A stretch of DNA of 64,000 nucleotides from Himantopus leucocephalus (lineage: Eukaryota > Chordata > Aves > Charadriiformes > Recurvirostridae). The stretch covers positions 54,077,584 through 54,141,583 of the forward strand of contig RSEF01000031.1 in assembly GCA_003993805.1 (NCBI GenBank). Reading direction: 5' to 3'. Shown one piece after another: positions 23,201 to 36,647 of this stretch. Position 1 is the first letter of the stretch. Each line of letters begins with the position of its first letter. The position numbers and the translations under genes were made by a program. The notes beneath the pieces were generated by a model. The model was not told the origin of the DNA. It saw nothing but the letters and a program-made list of their open reading frames with translations, and made no database searches.

Positions 23201-26200
23201 ATCTTCATGTGAATGCAGGCAGTTACAGCAGGGGTCTACAGGAGTCTACCCAAAAGCTGCTCCTTACCTAGCTGTCAGAAGTGCAGCCTCAAGCAGAAGC
23301 ATTGCAAGAGGTGTGATATATGTGATGAATTATTTAGATCCTATATTTACTCTACCCTTTTCATTAATTTAAGTTGAAGGACTTTAGTGTGTATACACTG
23401 GCATGCAAGGAAATAACAGACATATGTAGGTATTGTACAGGTGCTGCTAAACTATACAGAAGAACATGCAGTGAGTGGGAGATCAGACCATATGAAATTA
23501 TATCACAAAAATTTTAAGAGTGGATTCCTAAGAATGTGTTTCTACAGTGCCTTTCACTTCAGGAAAATTTATTCAGACTGGTAGAAATTAAGTTCAAAGT
23601 ATGACTATTCTCATTCTGTCGCATTTTTTGTTCACTCTGCCATCACTTTATCCAGATAACTGAGTGTCTAAGGCACATCATAATATTTTTTCTTCTTTTT
23701 TTTTTTTGTTTATTCACTGAGCTTTGCCTCCTGAAGCAGGGTTGATCAAATTGTAGGAAGACCAATCTGGTGGGCTTTGTGAGCTGCTCTAGGAAGCCAT
23801 TGGAAAAAAAAAAAAAAAGAGAAAAAATTATTTATATATTAATGCATCAATTAATGATCAAAAAGAAGGGACATTATAAATACTAAGTGACATTGTAAGT
23901 GTAGTCTAACTTTAATTCTTAAATGAACAACACCATACAGAGAGATCTATGGATTTTTTAAAGATTAGTCATTAAATTAAAATTAAATAAAGGATAAATT
24001 ATACTTAAGTAATACTTAAAAGACTAGGTGTGATATATTTGAGTGTCTTAAGTTTTTCAGCCCTTCACCAACTCATTTCTAAAGTGAGTCAGGTAACAAC
24101 TGTATTAGGAGGAAAGTAAATGCGTGGAAAAATGACACAGGCTGTAAACTCAATATGGAGAGTGGGAGGGGAAGAAAATTAATTTTCCCAGTTACTGTTT
24201 CATTAATCATAATATTATTGTTGGCTAATTCTGCCTCCCCTTCCTTCTTATATCTAAAGATCTTCCACTGCTGGATGATGGCTGTACTATATATTTTTTA
24301 TAGTCTTGAAAAATGACTTCCTTTTCTTTTTAAAGTCATGAATTATGGAAGTGTTGCACTTAATTCCCCTACTTTTAAAGGTCATTTAGTTATTAGGAGT
24401 CTATTAAAAACAGTAGGAGACAATTAAACATGGTTACTATCCTTAATTCTCTTGTTTTATTTTCTTCAATAAATAATATTTTCAATTATTAAAATAATCT
24501 GATGCTTTTCTTTGTTTGGGGGAAGGCCTGGATACATAGTATTGCTTGACTGTCTCCGTACAGTACCAAAGGTAGCAGATAAACCTCCTGTTCTGCTGTG
24601 GGAACAGTACACACAGTCCTGTGGAGTCTCCTGAACGCTATCTCCCAAACATTGCTGTTCTTCGGCAGTGGAAGAACACAGTGAGGATTAATTTCCTCTG
24701 AACTGCTCACTTTGCCTTAGTGGCCAAACAATGCATTTAGGCTGAGTCCTTGGTGCAAAGCATGAACTTAGTTAACTCATTTGAAGCAACACAGTCCTCT
24801 CGGTGACATTTGGCTCTCTACCTGTTATTTGACCCCTGTTTTGCTTAGTTGCACATTTCCTCTTTAAAGTCCTGGGTCTAAGATCTTCCAGCTACTTTGC
24901 CCCTAAATAGTAAGCAAGGAGACCACTCACAAGGAAATCAGATAATACTTCTTTGCCAGCCCATTTAATAATATGAACCTGTGATCTTGGTATGTTTCTT
25001 AAAGAGGAATGACTTTTGTGTGACAGTATTGACTTCTTAGTTTGGATGGTAAACGTTTTCTTAAAGTCACGGCTGAACGAATAACAAGTCAAAGACCTAC
25101 AAGTCAACCTGGTCATGTTCTGGTTAGTCCAGTAAGCCGTTTATAAGGTAACGCTTCCAGATTTGCTGCTGCAATAGAAGGAAGAGCAACACTCCACCAT
25201 GGTAGCAGAATCCATCAAAAGGTCTTTTGGGAAAGCGGAGGGGGAAGTTTTAGAAGCATTGGCTTTGAAAGCACTTTCAAAAGATTTTAAAAATCTTTCT
25301 CTGAAAGCTGTATTTTGACAACTTTGCTGAGCAAAACATTGTGAAATACTTGGTTTATCTCCTTGTGAAGTGGTTGGGAGGATGAATTGTTACCTTGCTG
25401 CTTTTATTTCAAGAACTACTGTTTCTTGGCTTGGTTCCTTACAAAAAATCGGGCCTGTTTCTAAAGTCACCTCCTTTTTATACAGCTGTGATTTATTTTG
25501 CTTTGATGGAGTCACTTCAGATTTTCCCAGTGCAAAGGAAAACAGAATTCAGCTAAAGCAAGAAAAGGTTATTAAAGCTGAAACAACAAAAATGGGTCTG
25601 TCTCCTCCTTTTTTTGTATATTCCAGAAGACTGAAGAGCACAAGACTCTACTTACTAAAGAACTCTTGCCCCACCACTTTTATACTTCATCCACCTGAAT
25701 GTACCTTAAGTCTCTTATGCAACTTAAACCATGCCCCTGGCCATAACTAAAATCACTTCAGTACAGCCCTCATTCCTATCGATGTTAGCAGCCACCCAAA
25801 CCTATCCTCTCTGTCCTCAACCAGAAACACTTTGAAACAAGTACTCTATCTACAGTTAGTTCCAACTGTCTTGAGAAATTAATCTCTGCAGATGTCTCCA
25901 GTGGGCATTCCCAATAAAGTGAAGCAGGTTTTGGCTACTGGAACAGTGTTATGGGATTGGAAAATGCTTAGTGGAGTTAACCATAAATTAACATTCTGCA
26001 TCTTGATGTTTGGGTTCAAGTACAATTAGAGGGTCTTGGCTTACTCCTTGCTAAATAGTCTGTCTGCTGCAGGGAACAGAAACACAGAGTTCCACTAGAG
26101 TGGAAGAGTTTGTGGTTCCAGGGGAGATGCAGATGGAAGGTGGCTGGGGTCTTCGAGAAGGGTGGAAGAGATGGCAGGCATAGTTGCTTCCCTCACTTTG

Positions 26201-27630
26201 CTTGTGGCAAGTAACAAATGGAGCTGAACGAATAGCTTGCATTGGAACGTTTAATATGTCCATAGGAATTCATGCATCTTCTCCTGCCTATTTGCTGTTT
26301 CATACTACATTTTTTACCCGTACACATAGTTTACTTTGTAGAACTAGCATCATGGGATGATAAGTGTGTCACAAAGTGAATGAGATTTGATTTTCTCTAA
26401 ACAGTACATGGCTTTGACCTCTTCTTGAGTTTTGTTTTCCATATTTGAAGATTCATACCTTCAACACATGGTTGATCACTGAACTTCCCTTTCACTACCA
26501 CCATTTGAAAATCTCAGAAAAAAATCACCTCCTGACCTGCACATGACTTGACGGTTGGTATGTCGACATGCATGGTTACAGAAAGAGACACAGGGTCCTC
26601 CATGCAGGATCAAGATCTAGGATGAAAGCTTAGTCATCAGCATGACCAACCACTTGCAGCAGAGCCCAACTCTAACGCAGCTGCGTGTCTTCTGCAGGAG
26701 CTGGGTCATGTCCAGCTATTTCAAGCAAGCACCCAAGGAAACATTCTCCACATGCACCTCAGCTACCAAGTTATCTCATCCTCCAGGAATCAGACCCTGA
26801 TGTTTTTGCTGATAAATAGTAATTGCATTTAGCTTCATGGTCTCACCTGCACAGATACCTTTGCTGTGAGGCATGGAGGAGGTCCTTGCAGAAGCACCAA
26901 AACTGACTGAGAGGCTTTTTAAATGTGGATCTCATAAGGCCCGAGCGGAAGCTTTGTTTCTGATACCAGAACTTTATTCCTATATGGCCGTTCTAATATT
27001 TTTACTGTAACATAAAGTATAATGATTAGTAATCCATTATTACAGCAACACATGAAAATAGATCATGGTGATTTCTGCTGAAGGCTTACGTGGTCTGGCA
27101 AGCGGTCTAGACACTATGATTTAGCATACCTAAATTCTGTTTGTGATTTTACTGTTCATCTTAACTCTGTGTAATTGTTGTGCCTCTCTTTTTTCATCTC
27201 TGAAAATGGAAAACCAGTAATGAGCTCTTGACATCTCTGTAAGAGTTACTGTGTCTAAACAGAATTTTCTATATAATCTATCCATTTATGTATATATCTC
27301 TTAATATTTAGACATATATTAGCACAGTTTGTTTCAAGCACCGGATTTTCATCTTAAAAAATGAAATGCTGTGGCACAACCATAAGTAGACACATACATT
27401 TTAATAAGAACAATATTTGGTTGGAAGCGTTGGGAGCAAGAACAAATTCCCTTTTACTAGATCTGTGTTAAAGCAGCTAAGGCTTTCATCCAAAACATGC
27501 CTCTTAAACCTATGAATTAAACTTTATGGGTTTGAACATGTTATTCCCCTCACATTATTATGCTTCTTTCTTTGTCAAACATCAGGGAAGACAAATCTAC
27601 CAAAGCCAAGCGGGGAAAGCAGACTGGCTT
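23200..27630. other. AT-rich non-coding sequence
   Basis: No gene supported. The largest frame (25370-25750, plus, 126 codons) has no recognisable domain. Poly-A at 23804-23818 and T-rich sequence around 23,690-23,707 are simple sequence. Two adjacent short inverted repeats occur at 25264-25298. Confidence 0.6.
25264..25298. repeat. Two adjacent short inverted repeats
   Basis: TTTGAAAG-CA-CTTTCAAA (25264-25281) is followed, with two bases shared, by AAAGATTT-TAA-AAATCTTT (25280-25298). Each has 8-bp perfect arms and a tiny loop. It could be chance in AT-rich DNA. Confidence 0.8.
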
Positions 27631-29160
27631 TCTGCCCCCTCCAACTGTAACATTTTCTGCGCTCATATCCTGTTTCTCTGACCTTTATTAAACAATTTGT
27701 GAGCACGACCCGGTCCCACTGTCGTCAGCGTTAAAGCGTCTACTTACTGCAGCACAGCCAGGATTTTCACCCCAGTGTGCTGCTCCGCATGAGGATGGAA
27801 AATGCTCTCTGCTGGCATGAAGTCCGAAAGTCCTCTGGGCAGCCGGCCGCCGTTTGCTGCTCAGGCGTGAAGCACCGCACGCAGGTCTGCAGCGGGGCTT
27901 TTCTTCTCATCTTGGTGGATTGCACAACCTTATTAAAGTCAGTAAGTGTCAAGTTTTGAGCTATGGGCTAGACGATGTTGCCCAATAACCACAATTATAG
28001 TTTCCAAAATCTGTTGTTCCTCATTTGTAAATCGCAGTGATTCCTGTTAAGTGATACCGTGCATGCCTGCACAAGTTGGTGGAGAACCACCTCTGGGCAG
28101 GATGTCCAGGACAGCCTGTCTCTTTGTGGCCTCTGGAGAACAGTTGATCCTAATACACTGGGAGAATGAATCACTACCCATTCAACACATGCTTTTACAG
28201 CAGGTTTTGGGGTTGGATTGTCGAAAATTCAAGTGTGCATTTACCCGTTGTTCTCCTGCCCAACGTGGGCACTTCAGCTTCAGAACTTGAAGGCAACAGA
28301 GTGGAAGGGCAGAGCCCACACGCACAGTGCTTACCAGCCAAGGCCAGACGTGTGCCTCGTGGGACTTGTTAGGCGAGGCTGGCGATTTCTCTTACAAGAT
28401 GCACCACTGTGTGTGCGTAGCTCACTAGCCAGGGGAGGCGGGTGTCAATGTGACCCACAGAAAGGCCGGATGGTGGCAGACATAAATAGAGCTGTCCTGG
28501 GGAGGAATCCTAAGGCTCCCACCCACCCTATCCACCCAGACCGCATTTGTCTCCCAGCACAATCCTGTGCTCCCTCCCCTCTGGCAGCAGCTGCAGTCCC
28601 CGCGCTCCTCTGGGGTTGATGGAGTGAGCAGACCGCACGAAGACATCCACGCCGCTCTATGGCCGGCTGCTCGGAGACGCCCTCCCACCGGCGGTGGAGA
28701 GCATCCCATCCCCAACGTCTTAGCATCTCGCTGCAAGCCGGAGAGGCTCCGGCAGTGTGGGAATTGTGCACTTCCAAAAATAAACCAGAAAGATCTAAGA
28801 AACTGCGTATCAAAGCAGCATTCCAGGCCGAGATACTTGTGTGTCCGGCTCCAAAGCATAGCATGGAGAGAAGGGTGTGGAGTTGCTTTGACCACCTGTC
28901 CCTGGCGAAGATCAAGACATATGATGATGGCTTATGCCAGCTGTTGTTTTCCCTCTCTGCTGCTGGTTGAATATCCCCGTGTCTCGACTTTGCTAACCTC
29001 AGACTGCCGCTGTTGTGCTACTGCCCTCGTTATTTCTCACCCTTCGCAAGCTCAACAAAAAAAATGGTGCTCTTATTAGGCACTGAATTCCTCCAAGTAT
29101 TACATCTCTGACATAAATATTTCTCCTTCATTCCCCTGTTCCTGTTACTTTGAGTCGTTG
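27630..29160. other. GC- and CpG-enriched non-coding block
   Basis: GC and CpG are clearly above the flanks, most strongly at 27,650-27,910 and 28,620-28,760 (about 13 CpG in the latter by hand count). The longest open frames of the window lie here: 170 codons plus at 28567-29079 and two of 156 codons minus at 28425-28895 and 28445-28915. They overlap on opposite strands and show no domain, so they are treated as by-products of GC content. An unannotated promoter-proximal region or lncRNA exon is possible but unsupported. Confidence 0.4.
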
Positions 29161-29164
29161 CGGA

Positions 29165-29226
29165 TATAAAAGGCTGGCAATAGAAAGGCAGAGAGGTGGA
29201 GGTGGGGGAGCGAAGGCATATAAAAG
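29165..29226 (+). promoter_or_regulatory. Two TATAAAAG boxes 54 bp apart
   Basis: Perfect TATAAAAG strings occur at 29165-29172 and 29219-29226 on the plus strand, immediately downstream of the GC- and CpG-rich block. TATAAAAG is the strong form of the RNA polymerase II TATA box. If used, transcription would start near 29,195-29,200 or 29,250-29,255. The first downstream ATG in a fair context (29,356) opens a frame of only 23 codons, so no protein product is predicted. Chance occurrence remains likely. Confidence 0.25.
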
Positions 29227-30888
29227 GAGGATCACATAGTCTTTCTGTTTCTTATCCCTCACTTTATACTTTCTGAAACGTGTCACATCTGAAAAGCATT
29301 TCGCTTAACTCCTGTGACTGCTAGAGCGTTGTACTGCTGCCGTGCTCGCCTCGCTATGGGGGATTTTTTTTCTGTATATCACAACAAAATTCTTACAAAT
29401 ATTGAGGGAAAGGAAAGCTGGAAATGAACTTGTAGTCAGAATTTGTTTAAAACATAGCAGCTGCTGTCACTGCTGGCGTGCTCAAGCCCCAGCTTTCGAT
29501 AAGCTCTTTGATACTGCGCTGAGGTAATCCAACCACTTTGATGCAGCATTATGGTGATCAGGCTCTTAGATACCATTATTAAAATGATCTAAGCTTTTCT
29601 AACGCTTCACAGAGCAGTGGCCAGAGCCCCAAGTTCAGCACCAGGTTACTCCAGGTGCTTAGACACTATAGCGAAGCAATTCAAGGTCTCAAAGTAGCTC
29701 AAATCCTCTTGTGATGCACTGAAATAACCCTCTTTCTTCCCCCTTGAAGTGCTTTGGCAGTGTATTGATCTGGTGCAAATTATTTAACCCCACTACAACA
29801 TGGCGATGCAAGCCTCCTGCTGCCAAACTCTCTCATGCCCGGTTGCGAAGGTCTAGGATTTTTTGTAATTGCCTGCGGACAGTCAAATACTTGAAAGCAT
29901 TTGTTATTTTGCATGCTTGACAAATATATTCTCATAATACACGACAGATGCCAATACTCTGCAGTACTATTTTTAAAGGACTGATTAAAAATTGCTTTCG
30001 TTTAAAAACATGTTGAACATGAAAACTGTCCATCTAAAATAAGACTCAGCAGTCATCATCCTACTGATTGTGCCTAAGTTTACAAATCACATCAGCCAGA
30101 TAGCTGAAGCAGGAGGAAAGCCTGAGGCTTGCCACATAGCTCTGCTGTAGCGCAGGAGCCAAAGTGGGCTCCAGGTCTCTTCTCTTTTTTTTTTCCCAGA
30201 GCAGATTGAAAACTGCTTCCATCTCTATATTGTTTAACGATTTTTTCTTCATTCCAAAATGTGATTATAGCCGAAGCAATGATCTCCCAGTGCGCAATGC
30301 TGGGATGCTGGGCGCTCTCTCTGATTTACGTGACAGACGTAACCAGTTTACAAGGAAAACACTTGGATCAGCTCCTTGGCTGGCGCGGATAGGTGATGTG
30401 GTGCTTCCCTGACTCACACAACTTCCTAACCTAATGCCCAAGATCTAAAAAGTACAGCCAAGTACAAGCTAATCCATTTACAAATGTACTGAAATCATTC
30501 CGCTTAGTCCCAATGTGTAAAAGTTAAGGTGGTTGAATTTCAGCCACACTTTGCATGCACAAGTGCACGCCTCATTGACATGCAAGGTTCTGTCAATTAC
30601 ACAGGTCTGCTGATGGACATCTCTTCGCAGGACTGAACTGGCTCCTGCAATTCATGTCATATACTAGATCACCACTAGCTGAATTTGTCTCAGTATCTTC
30701 AAAGTGAATGCGTTGTGACGTACACTTTTCATGTACAAAACACCCTTTGGAAGATGAGGCTGTATTTCAGATAGCTCATTCCAGCTTTTTAAAACACACC
30801 TCGTATTGTGGTTGTTTATATCTTGGTCACAGAAATAAATCTTGTTCTTGATTCTGTCCATCTTCTAGAAATACAGCTGTTCAGCGTC

Positions 30889-30910
30889 TTTTTNTTTTTT
30901 TTTTTTTTTT
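30889..30910. repeat. Poly-T run with an ambiguous base
   Basis: T-only run interrupted by a single N at 30894. A CACGTG E-box follows at about 30917. Confidence 0.9.
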
Positions 30911-32155
30911 CTTTTTCACGTGATCCTTTCACATATAGAAACTCATTTAAAGGGTTTTGAAGTTTTGAGCTGTGGAGTTGCATTGTTCTAGACACTGTCA
31001 TCCGGCAAAGTAGAGAGGCTGCTCTTACTTCACAACAACTCTTATTATGGAAAAAAGGGGAAAGACCAGCAAACATCCTCCAACTCATTTCCTGACAAGC
31101 TTAAATGATAATCAGAGTTATCTACTTTTCTGCAGGAAAGGAAGGAAGAGACCCCTTGGCACCCTCCTTTGTGGAGCAATATCTTGGTTTTCTTCTTTCC
31201 AGAGAGCACACGCCTGCCTTGACTGAGACCCAGTTCTTTCCACATTCCCTGTCTTATCAGTGTTAACACTTTTGGTCTATCCTAATATCAAAACCATTTT
31301 TCTGCTTGCAGTTTCAGCATTAGTTTCCCTTATACTACCTTGGTGTGTACTGTTCAGCCGCTGCGTGTGCTAAGGCTGTCGCTTTCAGCACTTATTATTA
31401 GTTCCTCTTAGACTTATAAAAAAATATTTTAAAAATTAATAGTTGTGATAAACTTTAAATCAATGGCTGCCCAGCATCAACTGGGATGTTAACCAGAGTT
31501 GGAGAAATACTGGCAAATATAGCAACATTCACGAATAGAAAGAACCTGAATGACAGAACTTACTTCTGGAAGAAAAACAAGTATTTTAGCCAATCTGGTT
31601 AAAAATTGCATTTCTTTTAGTTTAAATCTTCCCTTATAATCACTTTACACACAGGCAGAGAACTCGGAAACAAAAATGGCTATGAGCAGGACCAGTGTCA
31701 GAAAGAAAAATGCTTGGGATGTGCTGAGATATTAACTGGGCTATGCAATTTCTGCAAAACCCTGTGTGGGTTCTGTGGCAAGTAAATGTTCAACTGTATA
31801 TTTGCCTGTGCAGTCAGGTTTTGTGGCAGAACATGTATTTTTGCAAGAGCACCCATCTTGAAGATGATCTGGGTAACAGAATAGAGGTTGTCAGCTTTTC
31901 TATTTGATTTGTTCTATCTTCTGTTATAATCAACATGATCAGTTAGCTAGAAGCACCTAGGAATTTATTTAAATGAGCATAAATGCTCTACCCCTTTTGC
32001 CAAAGAAATTGCAAAGCAGTGGAATTGTAGGTGGCTCTGCTATCTTTAAACATTTCTAGAGTACAGAAACACACACCGATATATACCCTGACAAGTCACA
32101 CATTTCTTCCATCCATCTATAATCCTGTTATTCTATCAATCAACCATTTCTGCTT

Positions 32156-32179
32156 CCCCCCCACCCCCACCCCCACCCC
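32156..32179 (-). other. (CCCCCA)n block, G-quadruplex-capable on minus strand
   Basis: C runs of 7, 5, 5 and 4 are separated by single A bases. The minus strand therefore has four G runs with 1-base loops, the most stable class of predicted intramolecular G-quadruplex. The plus strand could form an i-motif. It is also a short hexanucleotide-like simple repeat. Confidence 0.85.
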
Positions 32180-32879
32180 AAATCCCTTCATTTATGAAAG
32201 TGATTATATTGTAGCTGGAAAAACAGGGAACTTTGAAAGTTTGTAAGAAACTAGAATAAACTGCATTTGAAAATCTGGGAAAGTCAGGAGAACGTGCAAC
32301 ATATTTTCCCTTGATAAAATTGTGAAAAGCACAAAAGTACTCTTGAGACATATGTGTTTCCTTCTGCTGAGTGACAGCCTTAAGGACAGTACATGTGAGA
32401 GAGAAGTTTTAGAGGTAAAAATATTTTTTCTTTTAACTGAGTAGCAGAGAATCAGGGGTGTTTGAAGCGCATGTAAATTGGTAGTACAGTCTTTGTCTTT
32501 CTATATTATTTTTCTCCTTTCTAGCTCCTGTGCACTGGCGGATTTTGCCCTTTGTCTGACTGTCTGTTCAGAGCCTTGAACCACCCTCAGAGCAGAATTA
32601 GAGGTATAAGGCACAGGGTTTTGAGGAATCATAATAAAGACTAAAACCTGTGTGAAAGAATTTTCTAGAGCTCCAAGGATATTTTATATCTGTTAATCGT
32701 CCCCTATACAGGTGCCCTCAAAACATACATTTAGCATCAATCGCTTCCACCAGCAGCATGGTGTAGATGAGAATTGTGTATCTACAAACCCGGATTTTCA
32801 TGGCAGCAGTGCATTTTTCAAATCTAACCAGTAATTCTGCAGAGTAAAAACACCGAAATATACAACTGTTCGTTTGCAT

Positions 32880-33550
32880 ATGATTTAAACAAAAAAGGAA
32901 GAATAAGGCTTATGAGAAGAATTCAGTGGAGGTGGTGAAGGTGATTTCCTCTCTCACACCTCAGGTTTGGATGAGCGCCCATGTGGTGGAAGGAGGGGAG
33001 CACTGGCACAGTGGTGGCACTGACAGGAGAAAAAGGTCTACCAAAGGTGATTTTGACTGAGTCAGAAGATGGAGTAATGAAATCTAAAGGAGGCTAACGG
33101 GTGTCAAAAGTTGGTGGTCTGAGGGAGAGCAGAGCTTGAGCCGGTGGGTTTGTCAGAAACCTTTGTGAGAGTTATTGCAGATGATAAATGTTAGATTTTG
33201 TGGGAATTCTGGAAGGAAGTTGAGTTGAAAATTAATGTTCATATTTATTCAAATATTTGTGTACTTGGCACAACCAGGTGAAAGGAGGAAAGGGACATAA
33301 AGCATGGAATTAGTGACTCAAGTTCTTGAAAAAAGATCAGAGCAAAAGCATTCTCATTGGAAAGAGAATAATTCAGGTTAAAGCTACAGAAAAGGAAGAA
33401 ATAAGAAGAAAAGAATGGATGGGGTGCTGAAGACTGAGGTGCCTGGTTTATGAGTGCAAACAGGATATTTCCAAAAGGTTAATTGGCCTGGACTAGGAAT
33501 AATGAGGGCAGGAGGTAGAAGATGGTGGATTCAAGAAAGACTTTCGAACA
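32880..33550. other. Purine-rich, strand-asymmetric non-coding stretch
   Basis: The plus strand is visibly enriched in G and A over C and T for about 650 bp, without being a simple repeat. No interspersed repeat or frame was recognised. It may be the remains of an old element or simply skewed unique sequence. Confidence 0.35.
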
Positions 33551-36199
33551 GGCAGGCAGGGGGTTGTGGCACACATATAAAAGCCTTCAACCAAAGTTGG
33601 ATACAGTGGATTAAAGGATCTATTGTTATGCAGTTCTTGTTGACAATAATTCTTTGATATTTATTTATTGGAAGAACTTCGTTGAACTGAAAATTGGCAT
33701 TCCGGATCCACTCTGATATAGTAGCAGAGCAGATGACATGAACAGAATTTCATTTTTTGAGTGCAAATAACCACTTGCTAATAAACATTTCCAAATTTGA
33801 CTGCAGCACTGTAGAATTCAAAAACTGTAATTGGAATTATTTGTGCAGAAATTATTCTAAAATGATCCAAAGGTCCTTTGAAAATTAACCTCAGTGTGTC
33901 TGGAACCATAAAGTACTCTCTATTGTCACCTGTTCAACACAGCTCTGCTTAAAGAGAAATGTGAATGCTTTGTACTATTCAGAGACAACAAATTAAATTC
34001 TTACATAGATTTAAATAAAATTACAGAATGGTAAATTTTGTTAGCAATTCTAGAAATTACACTTACAATTTCCAAAACCTTTTCAGGAATCTTAGTTGGC
34101 TGTTTTCCACCCTCTAGCCTCAAAGCAAGAAGATTAAAGCAAATGGTTCAGAAACAAATAGAAAGAGGTTTTGAGGTAGTAACCAAAACCAGGCTACAAA
34201 AGGTCTCAGAGCAGCTTTATCTGCTGGTGGGTACTTGCTCAGTTCAGTAGTCACATGATTCACACATTGGTTCATGTTTTTTTCCAGAAATAGAATCAAT
34301 AGAGAACAGACAAACCCACAGTTGCCAGTTTGTACAGTCTTGTGGTTTTTCTTGAGGGCTCCAGGCTTGCACAGGTCTACCAGATAATGAAGACAAACTA
34401 TTTCAGTTCCTGCGTGTCCATATGCTGCTCTACTGGGTTCTAGTTATCAAATAAAAGTACAGAAAAATAAGTGGTGGTTAAAACTGTCTTGCTAAAGTTT
34501 ACATCAAGGAAAAAAATATTATTTAAAAGCCACCTTCACATTTTCGGCAGTAGTCTGTTTGCCATGTACTTCATTAATCACTTGTACTTTATGTTAAAAG
34601 CCTTTTAACAGAAAGTCAATATGTTTAAGCCTTGATGAAAGCATATCATAGCATTAGATGTATAGTAGAAAATATTATGTACCAAGTCCTTTGCATTATG
34701 CACAGGAATCTGTACTTTTCCTGACTACGGGCTCTACTAAGAGGACGTTTAACCTTTTCAGCAGTTTTCTTAAACTTATAGGACCAGCAGTTTTGATCCC
34801 CTAAATATGTGTAGCACTTCCACTAAATGAAATACCGTATTTATGTAAGCAGCAAGCAGAAAAGTTAACACATGGATGTTTAGACATAAGAGAAAATTTT
34901 TCTTTAGACAGTGAAAGTAAAATGGACATCAGCGTTAAAAAAGAATAAAAGATTCCCAAAAGCAATGATGAGACTGCAGATACAGAGAAAATAATAATTT
35001 TGTGCTTCTAAACCCTGACTCCTGCAACTATTTTCAGGAACCTGGGCATGCACTGTCTTAATGCTTTTTGAAAGATAAAGGAAAAAACACCATCAGTGTC
35101 ATTCAAAGGCAAGAAAATCTTTCCTCATATTTTTTTAGAAAAAATTCTTAACTAACTTTTCTCTGAGTTTAATGCACTGTTAGTACCCAGCAATGTGAGG
35201 AAGGGCAAAGCATAGAGCACACGGAAAAGAGATGGACATTTTCTTGCTTCCAGAGAGCTGGTTCATAACGACCCCAAAGCCTTCGGTGACTTGTGGAGTG
35301 ACCCTGCTTAGGGCTCTGCATCGGACTGAAATGTTCTTTTGCCTTCATATATTTCCAGCATTCCAGCTGCATGATCACATTCATTTGTGAGCAGGTACTG
35401 AAGGAGCAGCACGTAAAACACTGCGTGCTTATAGCCACACTATACTGTCTTCCAGCACATGTTGTAAATGGTCTCATACCACCAACTTCTGATTCTCTGC
35501 AAATCCTACATATATTTTAACAAGCGGACTGGTCCAGTACAGTATAAAAACAAGGAAAAAGGATGCTATTATGATTAAGTATGAATTGTAAAGAGACTGC
35601 ATGAAATATTTCCTGTGATCTGGCATTACAGACGCAGCCATCCGGTGAGCTATATGTTCCTTCCTTTTCAGAGCCCAATTCTGCAAGTTGCTGAGCGTTA
35701 AAGTATCCATTCATTTCAATGAAAGCTGAAAGACTCCTCGTTAGCTCCCAGCATTAGGCTTAAGGACTGAGTTCAGCACTGATACAGGATCCCTGCTAAA
35801 ATGTTATTCAAGGGTAAGGAAGTTTCAAATCCTTGAGTACACTTAAGTAGGTATCTCTTGTTTAATTGCTTTGAATAATAGGTAGGCTCCGGGACTCAGT
35901 GTTTTAATTGCTGCAACCTTAAGTTATAGTGTGTGATAGGATGCTCTTAAAGCTGATGTTTGAAGATGAAGACTCACAAAATAAGAGCTGTTCAGACCTC
36001 CTATTTTTTGAGGTACTGGTGTGCCTCTTTCCCATGTCCTCGCAGCCTGGGCTGGTGCAGCTTAAGGCATTCGGGACAAGCTTAATAAATTCTCTGCTTA
36101 CAGTACTTCCAAATCAGATGGAAAAAGAAAATAACAGACAACTTTCTAAAGGACTGAAAGTCTCCCCCACTCCAGAGGTCTGGATGGGCTTTGGCAAGC

Positions 36200-36640
36200 A
36201 GCGAGGCTTTTGAGTGGTTACCCAAAACGACAGCCAGACCTTCCCCCCGCTGCCATGTGGATCAATTTCAGGGAAAATTCAGCGCTGCCTCTGCAAGCCC
36301 CTGAGTGGAAAATGTCTGAAAGTGACACGATGTTCTGACCAAGCGCTGCAGCCTGCAGAGGAGAGCAGAGAGGGGGAGACGGTGTGTGGCAGCCTGTGCC
36401 CTCCCCTGGAGCTGGTGGCGACTGATGGTACCCAGCACACACTCCATACCTGCAGCACAGAGGAGTCCCCCACTGTCTTCCTCCTGCCAGCTTTTGGCTG
36501 TCCCTTTTCTTCCCCGACTGCTACCATCGGGGCTTGATTGCCCCCTGAGCCCGTGGTCCCCATTGCCACCTCCCTGGCCCAGGGAACAGCCCAGCCCCAC
36601 TGCATCGAAGTGCCAGAACCTTTTACATAGACAGTGGTAA
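36200..36640. other. GC-rich non-coding block
   Basis: Local GC rise with overlapping frames on both strands (107 codons plus at 36214-36537, 110 minus at 36268-36600, 108 minus at 36279-36605) and no recognisable domain. The mutual overlap argues that these are chance frames. Confidence 0.45.
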
Positions 36641-36647
36641 AAGTTTT

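Larger units (their letters stand above)
29240..36200. other. AT-rich non-coding sequence
   Basis: No gene supported. Contains a T run with one ambiguous base at 30889-30910, a C-rich G-quadruplex-capable block at 32156-32179 and a purine-rich stretch at about 32,880-33,550. All frames are short or domain-free. Confidence 0.6.

Noticed and set aside
28567..29079. 170-codon plus-strand open frame, the longest in the window
   Set aside because: No recognisable domain. It lies in GC-rich sequence where stops are rare and overlaps 156-codon frames on the opposite strand.
33054..33064. TGACTGAGTCA as a MARE/AP-1 palindrome
   Set aside because: The centre is asymmetrical and single AP-1-like words are common by chance.
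36214..36605. Three overlapping frames of 107-110 codons
   Set aside because: Opposite-strand overlap in a GC-rich block without domain signals.
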